Shown here piece after piece: positions 35,901-44,540 of a stretch of DNA of 64,000 nucleotides. The first letter of the stretch is position 1. Each line of letters starts with the position of its first letter. The DNA comes from Emiliania huxleyi CCMP1516 (Eukaryota > Haptophyta > Isochrysidales > Noelaerhabdaceae), in NCBI RefSeq assembly GCF_000372725.1, contig NW_005201259.1, positions 144,151-208,150 on the forward strand, given 5' to 3'. The notes below the pieces were generated by a model. It was not told the DNA's origin. It saw only the letters and a list, made by a program, of their open reading frames with translations, and searched no databases. The position numbers were made by a program, and so were the translations under genes.

Positions 35901-36094
35901 GAGAGCGACTGGAGCGCTCTCCGCGTGTGCCCCACCCGGCCGGCGCCAGGCGCCGCCGCCGTGGCGCGGGCGAGCCGTTCGCGGGAAAGCTGGAGAAGCT
36001 CGAGCGCGGCCGCCGCCTCCTTTTCCGCCTGACTCACGAGCACATCGGATGCCGCATCGGAGGCGTCCAGGGCGCCGGCGGAAGTGGCCGGCAT
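31930..36094 (-). CDS. SAM-domain / SHSW-HPDP / LRR multi-domain protein, many exons
   Basis: Unnamed protist-type protein pieced together from minus-strand exons; it could be two genes. From the ATG at 36094: an Ala/Glu-rich start, then a SAM domain (LSVDEVSHLLAWLELDAIAS, continued in a second exon near 35640-35565 by FGLRPHTAARLRNDLSLFL). Near 34700 comes CCVKWEPLPDTPTMYADPDT. Near 33540-33420 come PSAYYSAEEVKALP and VLAVSHSWESEEHPDPHG. Near 32830-32690 come YTWQTLPSRVAVFFDFCSLF and RMQVWYAHQLT, then FFVTDGNTETANDGSHTPYH with RGWPTFEYHVSAIGK near 32490. The C-terminus is leucine-rich: LQAITSSGWPQLVDVGLG, the exon 32170-32083 (VGDDGLRCIAELLRRTPPHL), and the final exon 31985-31930 (KHALEEACRSRG). 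The central motif set (SHxW, HPDP, FFDFCSL, WYAH, RGWPTFE) recurs as a block in algal and oomycete proteins from memory; its function is unknown. Confidence 0.6.
32881..32936 (+). repeat. (GTGC)n microsatellite
   Basis: GTGCGTGC repeats grading into GCGCGC, inside a presumed intron of the gene at 31930-36094. A 12-base G/GGGA tract follows at 32956-32980. Confidence 0.95.
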
Positions 36095-36659
36095 CGGCGA
36101 TTGATGTTAAAAAATTTCCTTCGCCGGCGGCGCTCTGCGTCGCGGACTCGCGGCATCCACCTTTAGAAGGCCAGCTCGGCACGTTGGGCAGAGCAAATCA
36201 TTGTCAGTGTCACAACAAACATCTCTCTCTCTCTCTCGATGTATGTAGTATAAAATGAACTCGGGGGCACGGGACGCGGCACAAACGGGGCACAAACGCC
36301 AGGCTACAAAGACGGGGAGGCACGTAGTATGTATCATCATCAGATGTAGGGCGTGAGAGAGTGTTTGTTAGGGCGTGTGCAACGGCCTGTGCTGCAAAAA
36401 ACAAATAATTTTAGGTGGGGTGTTCAAAGTATATAATAGGATAGGATTATAAAAATCGGGCGGTTGCCAGCGAGTACACTCGGCCGCTTGGTTTTGCTAT
36501 GCCGGGCAAGAAGGGATGGTAGTTGTGGCACCATTTCAGAGGCGGGTTGGTAGTTGGAGCTGACCAAAGTCGGCGGCGAGCGTCGACAAGTTTTGAGGTT
36601 GGCGAGACGGAAGCGGCGGGGACCGTCGCTGCTGTGGCAACCCGAGCGCAAGGGGGGAT
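36095..36659. other. Divergent intergenic region, A+T-richer
   Basis: Lies between a minus-strand gene start (36094) and a plus-strand start (36660). It contains CTCTCTCTCTCTC at 36224, AAAAAACAAATAATTTTAGG near 36396 and GTATATAATAGGATAGG near 36428, so promoters for both genes are likely here. No gene. Confidence 0.55.
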
Positions 36660-38597
36660 ATGCCACAGGAAACAGGAAAGGGCTGTTGTGGGTTGGTGCC
36701 CGCACCCACTGTGGCTGCCTTTGACGGCCGGCAGCGGCCCGTCAGCGTGGTGATTCCCTCGTACGCGCGGATGGAGTACCTGGTTTGGAGCCTCAGCCTG
36801 CTGCTAAAGCTCGAGCCACTTGAGCGCAAGGGCTCTGAGATCCTTGTTGCCCACGGCAGCAACGCCAGCCTTGCATACGTCAGCGGGGCCGCCTGCAAAG
36901 CACAGCCCGCCTGCCACTCGCCAAAGGTTTGGCACGTCGACGTGATCGATTTGGACGCGAGTGGGATCGGTGTAGCGAGTCGGTACTTTGCGGCGGCCAA
37001 GGCGCGGAACGACATCCTTGTGCACCTCGATGACGATCTAGTACCCAGCCAGACGATGCTGCAGGATTTGGTTGACAAGGTTGCGAGCGAGGCTGGCTTT
37101 CCTAGCTACCCACACGCGCACGCACCCGGGCTTTACGGGGCGAGCTCGCAGTTTCGATGCTGCGGGGTTAGCGGGCTGTTGAATTGCAGGTATCCGCGCG
37201 ACTCGCCCACGCTCGTCCTTACTAGCCTCGCCGCTTGCTCCAAAGCCCTCAACACGCGGTACCTTGACTTTTTTGACGCGTACCGACCCCTCCTCCTTCT
37301 GAATCGAGGCAACGGAGAGGATATTACTTACTCGCACTTCGCCTGGCTGCAAGGGCGTGGGGCCGCGTCAGACAATGTACGTCACGTGGGCAACTGCTCT
37401 TCTGATGCTCCCTCGACCGCAAATGGTAGCCGCGAGGCGAAACCGTGGCAGCAAGGTCTACGCTCGCGCTACAGGTGGGGCAGAACGATCACCAACAAGT
37501 GTGGTCCTACAGCAGCAAAGTCCACGGAGCGTACGTGCTCGAAAGGAAAAGGAGAGTTTGTGCCTTTAAAGCCGATGAAAATGGGGGTGCCCACGTTCTC
37601 GGATAAGAGAGACGTCGTCACCCACACGAAGTTCAAGGCCAGCCGTGACGCCATGTGTGTCGCCCTCTTCAGCATCCAAGGCTCGAGCCACTACCCGTTT
37701 GCGCAGTTGCAGGAATCGCTGCTGCAGGCAACTACTCGTTCGCCGCCGATGGCACGCGTGCTGCCTCTCCAGAGCATCGGTGCTACTGTTGTCGAGGCGG
37801 TCAGCGCCGTGGAGCGAGAACTGCTGGCGGCATATACCGCGAATCCGAAACAATCGGCCTGCGCGTGCATGCGTGCAAGCAACTACTCCCAGCAATGGGG
37901 CCTCATCTTTGTGCATGTGCCCAAGACCGGCGGGACGTCCATCGAAGAGGCGCTACTTGGCGGGGCTGTTGGGCCTGGCACTAAGCTGCACTCGTGCCAC
38001 GCGTCTCTGAGTGACCTACTCGAGTGCGCCGCGAACTCCACCCCAGCCTTCTATGTCTGGCGCCACCCGCTGGACCGGTTGGTTTCGCTCTTTGAGTATG
38101 CCAAAGCAGGCGGCAACGGTGAGAGGAACGACCTCTTGAGGTACGCGTGGATGAGAGATCGGAACTTTAGCAACTTTGTGCACGAGCTAGCTCGCATCCG
38201 AGGGACGCTCGGGCAGCTTCCGAATATCTTCAAGACGCAGAGCTCATGGATGGGCTATCGCAAGCGCGCGACAGACGAGCGGGCAACGATATCATCGGCC
38301 ACGCGTCGAAACGGCACACAAGCTGAAGTGATTGCGTTGCACTTTCACGCTCTTACACAGGGTTGGCGCGGTCTCGCCAACCAGTACCCGCGCTTGCCAC
38401 AAAGAATTGGCCACTCCCGAGTCAGCCGTCACGCATGCTGGCCGTCCTATTACACAGATCCTTTGATTAACGAGTTGACGAGGCTGCTGTACGAGGATGA
38501 CTTCGAGCTGGTTCACCCCTCGGTCGTGGAGGACGCACGCAGCGCAGCGCAGGCCTGTATAATGGGTCAACCACGCGGTCTATCATTAGGTAGCTGA
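36660..38597 (+). CDS. Bifunctional glycosyltransferase (GT64-like) fused to sulfotransferase
   Basis: A single 645-residue frame joining two Golgi-type activities. Residues about 25-260 look like an exostosin/GT64-type transferase. They show VSVVIPSYARMEYLVW, the metal-binding LVHLDDDLVPSQ (DDD as the DXD motif), GLYGASSQFRCC, and LLLNRGNGEDITYSHFAWLQ, where the ED pair corresponds to the base region of such enzymes. Residues about 400-640 form a sulfotransferase: GLIFVHVPKTGGTSIEEALL is the 5'-phosphosulfate loop near 416 and FYVWRHPLDRLVSLFEYAK the 3'-phosphate site with Arg and Ser. Residues 260-400 link them, with Lys/Ser-rich text and TFSDKRDVVTHTKF. No signal anchor is visible at the N-terminus, so a short upstream exon may be missing. 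The natural reading is one enzyme that adds a sugar and sulfates the product, but the substrate is not known. Confidence 0.85.
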   Translation: MPQETGKGCCGLVPAPTVAAFDGRQRPVSVVIPSYARMEYLVWSLSLLLKLEPLERKGSEILVAHGSNASLAYVSGAACKAQPACHSPKVWHVDVIDLDASGIGVASRYFAAAKARNDILVHLDDDLVPSQTMLQDLVDKVASEAGFPSYPHAHAPGLYGASSQFRCCGVSGLLNCRYPRDSPTLVLTSLAACSKALNTRYLDFFDAYRPLLLLNRGNGEDITYSHFAWLQGRGAASDNVRHVGNCSSDAPSTANGSREAKPWQQGLRSRYRWGRTITNKCGPTAAKSTERTCSKGKGEFVPLKPMKMGVPTFSDKRDVVTHTKFKASRDAMCVALFSIQGSSHYPFAQLQESLLQATTRSPPMARVLPLQSIGATVVEAVSAVERELLAAYTANPKQSACACMRASNYSQQWGLIFVHVPKTGGTSIEEALLGGAVGPGTKLHSCHASLSDLLECAANSTPAFYVWRHPLDRLVSLFEYAKAGGNGERNDLLRYAWMRDRNFSNFVHELARIRGTLGQLPNIFKTQSSWMGYRKRATDERATISSATRRNGTQAEVIALHFHALTQGWRGLANQYPRLPQRIGHSRVSRHACWPSYYTDPLINELTRLLYEDDFELVHPSVVEDARSAAQACIMGQPRGLSLGS

Positions 38598-38639
38598 TAG
38601 GGGCGGTCCGTAATTAGATGAACGAACCCAAGATCACGG

Positions 38640-38712
38640 ACACACAGTCGAGAAAGAATTCTTACAATACAAGCCACTCTCACAGCACACTGGCACGACA
38701 AGGGCGCGGACT
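38640..38712 (+). repeat. Copy of the 5188-5240 dispersed repeat
   Basis: CAAGCCACTCTCACAGCACA and CTGGCACGACAAGGGCGCGG match 5188-5240. It lies in the 195 bp between the fusion gene and the next gene. Confidence 0.75.
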
Positions 38713-38792
38713 GAAAAGAAAGAAAGCGAGCGTTCACACCAATCCTCGCTACACTCCGTGAGCGACAAGCCCTTGCTTCGCCTGCCGAATAT

Positions 38793-40052
38793 ATGCATAT
38801 TCACCCAGTGCCGTCCCCAAATGCAGTCGGCAACGCCCAGCTCTACGTCGAGATCGGAAGCCGCGAAACGCAGTTCGGCGGCAGCAAGGCGGCGGACGCA
38901 TCGGGGCTCGGCGGCGGTCTCAACAACATGCTCATGAACGTGGCGCAGCTTCTGCACGACTCGTGCGGCGGTGGACGGCACGGCAACACGACCCTCGTCC
39001 TGCCGCAGCTCACCTCTGGCTGGCGCTTCTTCAAGGCCTCGCAGCCGGGCTCCCGCATCAAGGAGTCGGTGGAATTTGGAGATGTCTTCGACGCTGCCGC
39101 CTTCGCGCAGCGCGTGGCGCCGTGCCGCGTGGCGGAGGTGGCGCCCGTCGGCGTCGCCGTGCAGGAGGCCGCTGTCGTCGGGATCAACCGGCAGTGGCCG
39201 TACGAGGCGTGGCTGCCTCTGGTTTACGGTGCCCTCGCACCGAGCCGCAAGCTGCAGCCGGCAGTGGCGCAGATGGTTAGGCGGGCAGCGGCGGGCGGAG
39301 GGCCGCGGTGGGCGGCGGTGCACCTGCGGATCGAGCGTGACTGGTGGGTCATCAGCGGCTTTTGCACGGCGCGCCGCTTCCCGCACCGCCGCTGTTACCC
39401 TCCGTCCGAGGTCGCATCGCTGACCGCCGCGAGCCGGCTGAGGAGGAACGTGAGCGGGGTGGTGCTCATCTACGCGGCGGATAACGTGGCGAGGAGCGGG
39501 CCCGAGGTACGGCCCGAGCAGTTCGGAGCGCGCGTCCTCTCCCTGCCGTCTGCGCCCGAGAGCACCGGGCACTAGATGCGGAGCACGGATGCGGAGTACG
39601 AAGACCCCTCGAGGCTCTAGCTGGCAGCGAGCTCGGCTGGATCCCACTGCACTGCGCAGCCGCATGCACTGCACTCGCGGCCGCTGCGCGCACGCTCTGC
39701 GCCGAATGCGCTGCAGGAGGAGTCACACCCCGAGTTCTGCTCCAGGCATGGCGTACACGCTGCGCACCGCCGCCGAGTTCTTCACCGCCGCCGCGGCGCC
39801 GGGGGGCTTCTACGGCACCGCTCCCCCCGCCCCGCCCCTCCTCCTTCTCTCGCGGGATCGCCCGAGATCAGCGGAGGCCATCCGGCGACGAGCCCCCGCT
39901 GCAGGCAACTCCTTCTCGACATTCTCCGCCGGGGTGGCGCTGCACCGCAAGTTCGCGCGTGGGAGTGCGGCCGCCGCGCCGCGCGCCGCGTACGCCTACG
40001 ACTGCCAGCCCGCCCTCGTGCGAGGCATGCGCAGCAGCGAGCTCTTCCGCAC
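38793..40052 (+). CDS. O-fucosyltransferase-like protein, at least two exons
   Basis: Probable GDP-fucose-type glycosyltransferase. Exon 1 opens at ATG 38793 and carries VEIGSRETQFGG, the SGLGGGLNNMLMNVAQLLHD loop typical of the nucleotide-sugar pocket near residue 45, PQLTSGWRFFKAS, and WAAVHLRIERDWW near residue 175, equivalent to the HxRxExD motif of O-fucosyltransferases. The first frame stops at 39575, so splicing must occur a little before. A second exon (about 39750-40052) gives AYTLRTAAEFFTAA and GNSFSTFSAGVALHRKFARG, the family's C-terminal NSFSTFS block. The middle is not resolved: a segment of 39590-39745 may be intron. No signal sequence is visible, so an upstream exon is likely. 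It follows the glycosyltransferase-sulfotransferase fusion on the same strand. Confidence 0.7.
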
Positions 40053-41218
40053 GGTGAGTGCCGCGCGGTGCGCCGCCGCGGCGGGCGGGGTGGCGGCGGC
40101 GCGCTCCACTGACGCGGCGCGAGGAAAGGGCGTCAGGTCGGGACTGTCGCAGGGGCGATAGGACGATATTCACACCGATATATAAAGCACACCGATATAT
40201 AGCTCTGGTGCTGCTGCACATCGTGTCACCGAGATATATGTTAATACTCGATCGCGCCACAGCCCACGCGCCACGCCGGCCCACTGCTGCGTCGCAGCGG
40301 TGCACGGCTACCACACGCGATGCTCCATCATGCATCAAGAGAGTCTCTCAAGAGAGTCGAAGCGCCGGGGGGCCGCTTGAGAGTGGCCTGGCCCTGGGAG
40401 CTGGGGGGGGGCAGTGAAACCACCCCCGCCTCAACCCGCTCAGGGACGGACGCATTTCCCCCCTTTCAAAGGCGGTTTCGAAGTTGATGAGACCTCGCCC
40501 CCCCCTCTCGAATGAAAGGCGTAAAAAGAGGCGCGGAACAGGCCGGAAGCGCCGCTTGGACGTGGGTCACACAACGGCAGCGCTCCAGACGCGCTCTGGT
40601 AGCTGCCAATGAAGCTGTAGCCCATCGCGCGCGCGCCGGACGGCCATTGCACCTCTACTGCAGTGCCCTCCTGCACCGAGAGCGACGCGTCAAACCTTTG
40701 CTGCCCATGACCGCCGGCGGCTCCGAGCTCGGGCGAGCGAGCCCTGGCTGAGCTGAGCCTCTGCGGTCGCAATGCAGCGCTGCGGTCGGTGCAGAGTGGC
40801 CGTGTGCGTACGGCGTCGTACGCGCACGGCCGCTCTGCCTCAGTGTCGTGCGGCTTGGGCCAACTGAGGTCGCTCTCCGACCTCGCTCGCCGAGCTCACA
40901 ATCCGGCGCGAGCCGCATCGAGTGGAAGTTCGACTTCAGCTTCCGCGAGTGGATGCACTGCCTTGTCGAGTGCAAGCAGTTGGGCTCCGCCGGGAGCATG
41001 TGGTGCAACATGTTCTCTGGGCGCCAGCAGACGCGAGCGCGCAAGCGCGTGTTGAACCGGACGCTCCATAGCAACACTCAAGATACACTCCAAGGGGGGT
41101 ACACGTTTTTTATTCGGGTTCGGGGCCCAAGAGTACACTCTTGGCGACGAAACCGAAGCGGGTTGGCCCCGGGGTGGTTTCACTGCTCCAGCTCGGCAGC
41201 GGTGCGGGCAGCCTCCTG
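40053..41218. other. No confident gene; two protein-like frames
   Basis: On the minus strand 40440-40772 reads RFDASLSVQEGTAVEVQWPS and ARAMGYSFIGSYQSASG, which could be a beta-sandwich exon. On the plus strand near 40914-41010 EWKFDFSFREWMHCLVEC also looks coding. Neither has splice or homology support. GATATATAAAGCACACC and ACCGAGATATATGTTAATAC (40180-40245) are unusually A+T-rich for the region. Confidence 0.3.
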
Positions 41219-41282
41219 TCACAGCACACACACAGGAAGGACTGTGTGGTTGTAGGAGACCGCACCAACCATCACTTTACTG
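41219..41282 (+). repeat. Fragment of the 53.3-kb / 59.6-kb MITE family
   Basis: CACAGGAAGGACTGTGTGGT and ACCATCACTTTACT correspond to 53519-53568 and 59776-59823. The rest of the element is absent. Confidence 0.7.
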
Positions 41283-41340
41283 TGCGATAGCGAAGAGCCG
41301 CTGTGATTTATGACCGCGCAAGACAATAAGTAAGGGTGGC

Positions 41341-42224
41341 TCAGGGCCCTGAGGGAGGGTGTAGAGGATGTAGAGTGTAGAGCTGTAGAGCTGTAGAGAT
41401 GTAGAGCGCTGTAGAGCTGTAGAGCTCTACATCCGCCGCGGGGCGAAGCGCCTCCGTTGTAGAGCGATGTAGAGGCGCTCTACAACGTGAAATCTCTACA
41501 ACAAACTCTACATCATAAGCGGCGAACGAGGCACGGTCGCTCTCCGACATGAGGCGCGTTGCACTTGCCAGTGCTGCCCTGGCCTTCTGTCTGCCCGCCC
41601 AATGGGTGGCAGGTGCCTCTGCTGCTGTGGCATGCCTCACGGCTGCGACTGGCCGGCGCCTCGGCGCGTCAGCTCGGCTCGGCGTAGCAATAGTGGCCAG
41701 CGCAACTCGCCTGGACTCAACGCTCAGCCATGAGCTCCCGCACGCGCTGGCGCGAGGCATGGCGCATGCAACGCGTCTGAATGCTCGCCTCGCTCGCGCA
41801 AATGCGACCGTCCTCGCAGCCGACAGTCCACCGCCTGCTAAAGAAGCACAGCGACGAATGCGGCACCGGCGACACATGGCAGGCTGGTCATGACGCAGTT
41901 ATAGGGTGTTGTGTGCCGTCGGAGTCACTCTCTGTGTGTCAGGGATAGTCAGGGCTGTCCATCAGAGCTCCACTAAGCTCGGAGACACCCCATTAGCGCG
42001 GCTCGACCTCTTTGAGTCACTGCCTTCCCGGCGGTTTGGCTGTAGAGCCTCTACAACAAACTCTACAGCAAAATCGGGCTCTACATCGCTCTACAACGGA
42101 GGCGCTTCGTCCCGCGGCGGATGTAGAGCTCTACAGCTCTACAGCGCTCCAGAGCGCTCTACATCTCTACAGCTCTACAGCGCTCTACACTCTACATCCT
42201 CTACACCCTCCCTCAGTCAGGGCC
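41341..42224. mobile_element. Non-autonomous DNA transposon with long TIRs and 8-bp target duplication
   Basis: The element spans 41349-42216. It begins CTGAGGGAGGGTGTAGAGGA, and its end is the exact reverse complement of this. Terminal inverted repeats extend about 130 bp with small indels and are built from GTAGAGC words. Identical 8-bp sequences TCAGGGCC flank it (41341-41348 and 42217-42224). A related locus at 44333-44372 reads straight through the junction without the element. The 8-bp duplication points to hAT or P-type transposases; none is encoded. Partial copies occur at 1-405 and 29885-30185. The internal frame at 41549-41893 is repeated in one of those copies but shows no domain. 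Confidence 0.92.
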
Positions 42225-42460
42225 GCTCTGCCCGCAAGGCGCCCCCGCGTCGCCCGGACGCGGTACCATTGACTAACTAATCCCGGAATCACACCCACAC
42301 GACCAAATAGCGAAAATAACAATTTTGGCAAACGCCAAACATGCATGGGCGATCCAGCGGCTTCCTTCAGAAATGATCGCGGAAAAGCGGGGGGTTGGAC
42401 GGACCGCATTTTCGGGGGTTCACCATCTGCCCAGCCGGCACCAACTTGATTCGTAGATGC
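42225..42460 (+). pseudogene. Decayed copy of the 5' end of the orphan gene at 44541
   Basis: GCTCTGCCCGCAAGGCGCCC, CATGGGCGATCCAGCGGCTT, GATCGCGGAAAAGCG and GGTTCACCATCTGCCC match 44355-44560 in order. The likely start codon of the intact gene (ACCATATGCCGG) reads ACCATCTGCCCA here, so the start is lost. Only the upstream and first few codons are present. The transposon at 41341-42224 sits inside the upstream part of this copy. Confidence 0.7.
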
Positions 42461-42804
42461 GCGTCTCACGGCCGGACCGCGGGACGGGGAGGGAGGGGGA
42501 TGGATCCGTAAATCCGTAAGTCCGTAAATCGTGTAACAAAAAACCACTAGAGACTCCCCCGCCGCACCCAGCTACAAGGCAGGCAGAGACACAGCACTCG
42601 CGACACGGAGAAGCCGGAGGCTGGCCTCTCCAATGCTCGCGCAACGCTGTCTGAGTGTCTGTGCACGCGCAGCAGCTCTCCGTCCGGGGTCCGCGCGGGC
42701 GGCGCACACAGTGGGAGGGCGACGACCGTGCGACTGTAACGCTACGTATATCTCTTAACAATAACTATATTCGCGCTTGCGCTGCGCCTCTGCGAGTGCG
42801 ACTA
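42461..42804. other. Intergenic, no gene seen
   Basis: Short repeated AATCCGTAAGTCCGTAAATC at 42507-42530 and an A/T-rich patch near 42755. Nothing else recognised. Confidence 0.5.
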
Positions 42805-43628
42805 TCAACCTCTCTCGCGTGCGCATATAATCCCCTCCATCTTGTCGTACAGCCTTGACCTCTCCGCCTTTGCGGCATCAGCGCGCCTCGCCTCTGCCTC
42901 CATCGAAATCTGCAGCGCGTCGAGCTGCTCGCGCAGCTCGGCCTGCATCTTGGCCCGCATCTCGCCGATACGCCACTCACACTCAGCTCGAGCTGCGTTT
43001 TTTGCCTCGTCAGCCATCCGCTCGGCCGCTTTGATGTCGCGTTTAGTAGCCTGCTGCGCTGTCCTCAGGTTGTCGCGGTCGGAACGCCTAAGCTCTTGTG
43101 CCGCAGCAAGCTCAACCCGCGCCGACGCGAGCGCCTTCTTCACAGCGCTCGCAGAGCGCTTCTCAGAAGCGAGCTCCTTGGTCTGTGACCGCAACTTCTC
43201 TTCCAACTCCTGCCGGAGCAGCACCTCAGCACTCGCACTACTCGCGGCTGCATGGATGTCCGAGCCCTTTACGGTGTGGTTTGCGCGTCTGTGCTGACGA
43301 GAGTGCGGGAGATGCTGCCGTTGTGCTGACCAGAGATTACGCCAGCGGTAGCAGTGGCTGCTCAGTGGCTGCTTGGGCACACAACAACATTGCTCGTGGC
43401 CGAGCTGGCATAAACCGCCGCACCAGCCTCTGCGGCTGCAGGGGTGATTTGGATCGCGTCGAGCACTGCGCCTGTATCGTGCTTGAGCATGGCCTCGTAC
43501 GTACTGAAGTCGGCTATCCTGAGTTCGTTGAGCAGGCGCTCCAGCACAATGCTGAGCTGCGTCGGTGCCATGTGTCGACGTGTCCAAGGGAACACGGACG
43601 TCGCCGAAGGCCTTCTACCGCCTGCCAT
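42805..43628 (-). CDS. Coiled-coil protein, two exons
   Basis: Unknown function. The 242-residue product has exon 1 at 43628-43389 (ATG 43628, MAGGRRPSATSVF) and exon 2 at 43293-42805. They are joined in phase 0 through a GT-AG intron (43388-43294). Exon 1 holds a small helical segment (QLSIVLERLLNELRIADFST, then YEAMLKHDTG), perhaps a partner-binding module. Exon 2 is a long charged heptad region (ELEEKLRSQTKELASEKRSA to MQAELREQLDALQISMEAEA) that should form a coiled coil of about 120 residues. It ends EGIICARERG. No signal peptide or membrane helix. A structural or adaptor role is inference. Confidence 0.65.
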
Positions 43629-44044
43629 CACGCTGCAGAGCCTGCGTAGACGCCACAGACGCCAATTCTGCAGCCCACAGCCCTGGCAACTGAGGGCGAG
43701 GGCCAGCAGTATACGACGACGACGAAATCTCACACCCCGAGCTGGCCAGCGCCATCAGCCCCTCTGGCCCCCTCACGGCCCGGCCCAACCTCCCTTCGCC
43801 TCGCCTCCAGTGCCTCCAATCAAGTCGCACCTCTCTTCTTCAGCGAATGCAGCGGCAGCACCACGTCAGAGGCCGGGCCGACTGGCGGACCTGCATGCCC
43901 AGCCATGCCCCCCACTCCCCACCCGCTTGGTCCTTGGATCGATCAGCTGACAGCTCCACCAGCTCCACCACCGCGTGTCGTGTCATGAAGCATGAGATAG
44001 ACATAGAAAGCATGAACCATCGAAAGGTCTGGTCTCCAAAAAGA
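43629..44044. other. Intergenic, no gene seen
   Basis: CT-rich stretch at 43780-43930 and no motif. Confidence 0.45.
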
Positions 44045-44320
44045 ACTCTCGGCGCCCGCCGCGGGCGCCGCGCGCGCCCGCGCCCCGCCCCTTTTGCGCA
44101 GCAACACCTTTAAATTTCATGGCCCTCCAAATCCTCCAAATTCGGGTCGGAGCGTAGCGGAGTGGGCCCCGAGTTTGAAAAAGGCGACGGACGCTTGCGT
44201 CCTAGCCTCCAACAACGCCTCCACGCACCACGTCGCAGAGGGGCCCCCGGAGGGATGCACAACCGCTCCACGCCACGCCGCTTGCGGCGGTCCTATTCCC
44301 AGCTTCTGGGGCCAGTTATT
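44045..44320 (+). repeat. Direct repeat D, copy 1 (upstream of the orphan gene)
   Basis: GCGCAGCAACACCTTTAAAT, TTCGGGTCGGAGCGTAGCGG, CGACGGACGCTTGCGTCCTA, AGAGGGGCCCCCGGAGGGA and CACGCCGCTTGCGGCGGTCC recur in the same order at 46430-46690. The pair brackets the gene at 44541-46307. Confidence 0.88.
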
Positions 44321-44540
44321 ATTTTGACCGCGCAAGATAAAGGGGGACTAAGGGCTCTGCCCGCAAGGCGCCCGCGTCGCAGACGCGGTACTCAGCTTCG
44401 TAACCCGTGAAAACAAAAGCAGGACCGTGGCTCCCAAATACGACAACGTCGGTTCAAGTTTGGCTACCTCCATAACATGGGCGATCCAGCGCTTCCTTCG
44501 ATCGGGGAAAAGCGCATCGCGACATCTCTGGGGTCACCAT

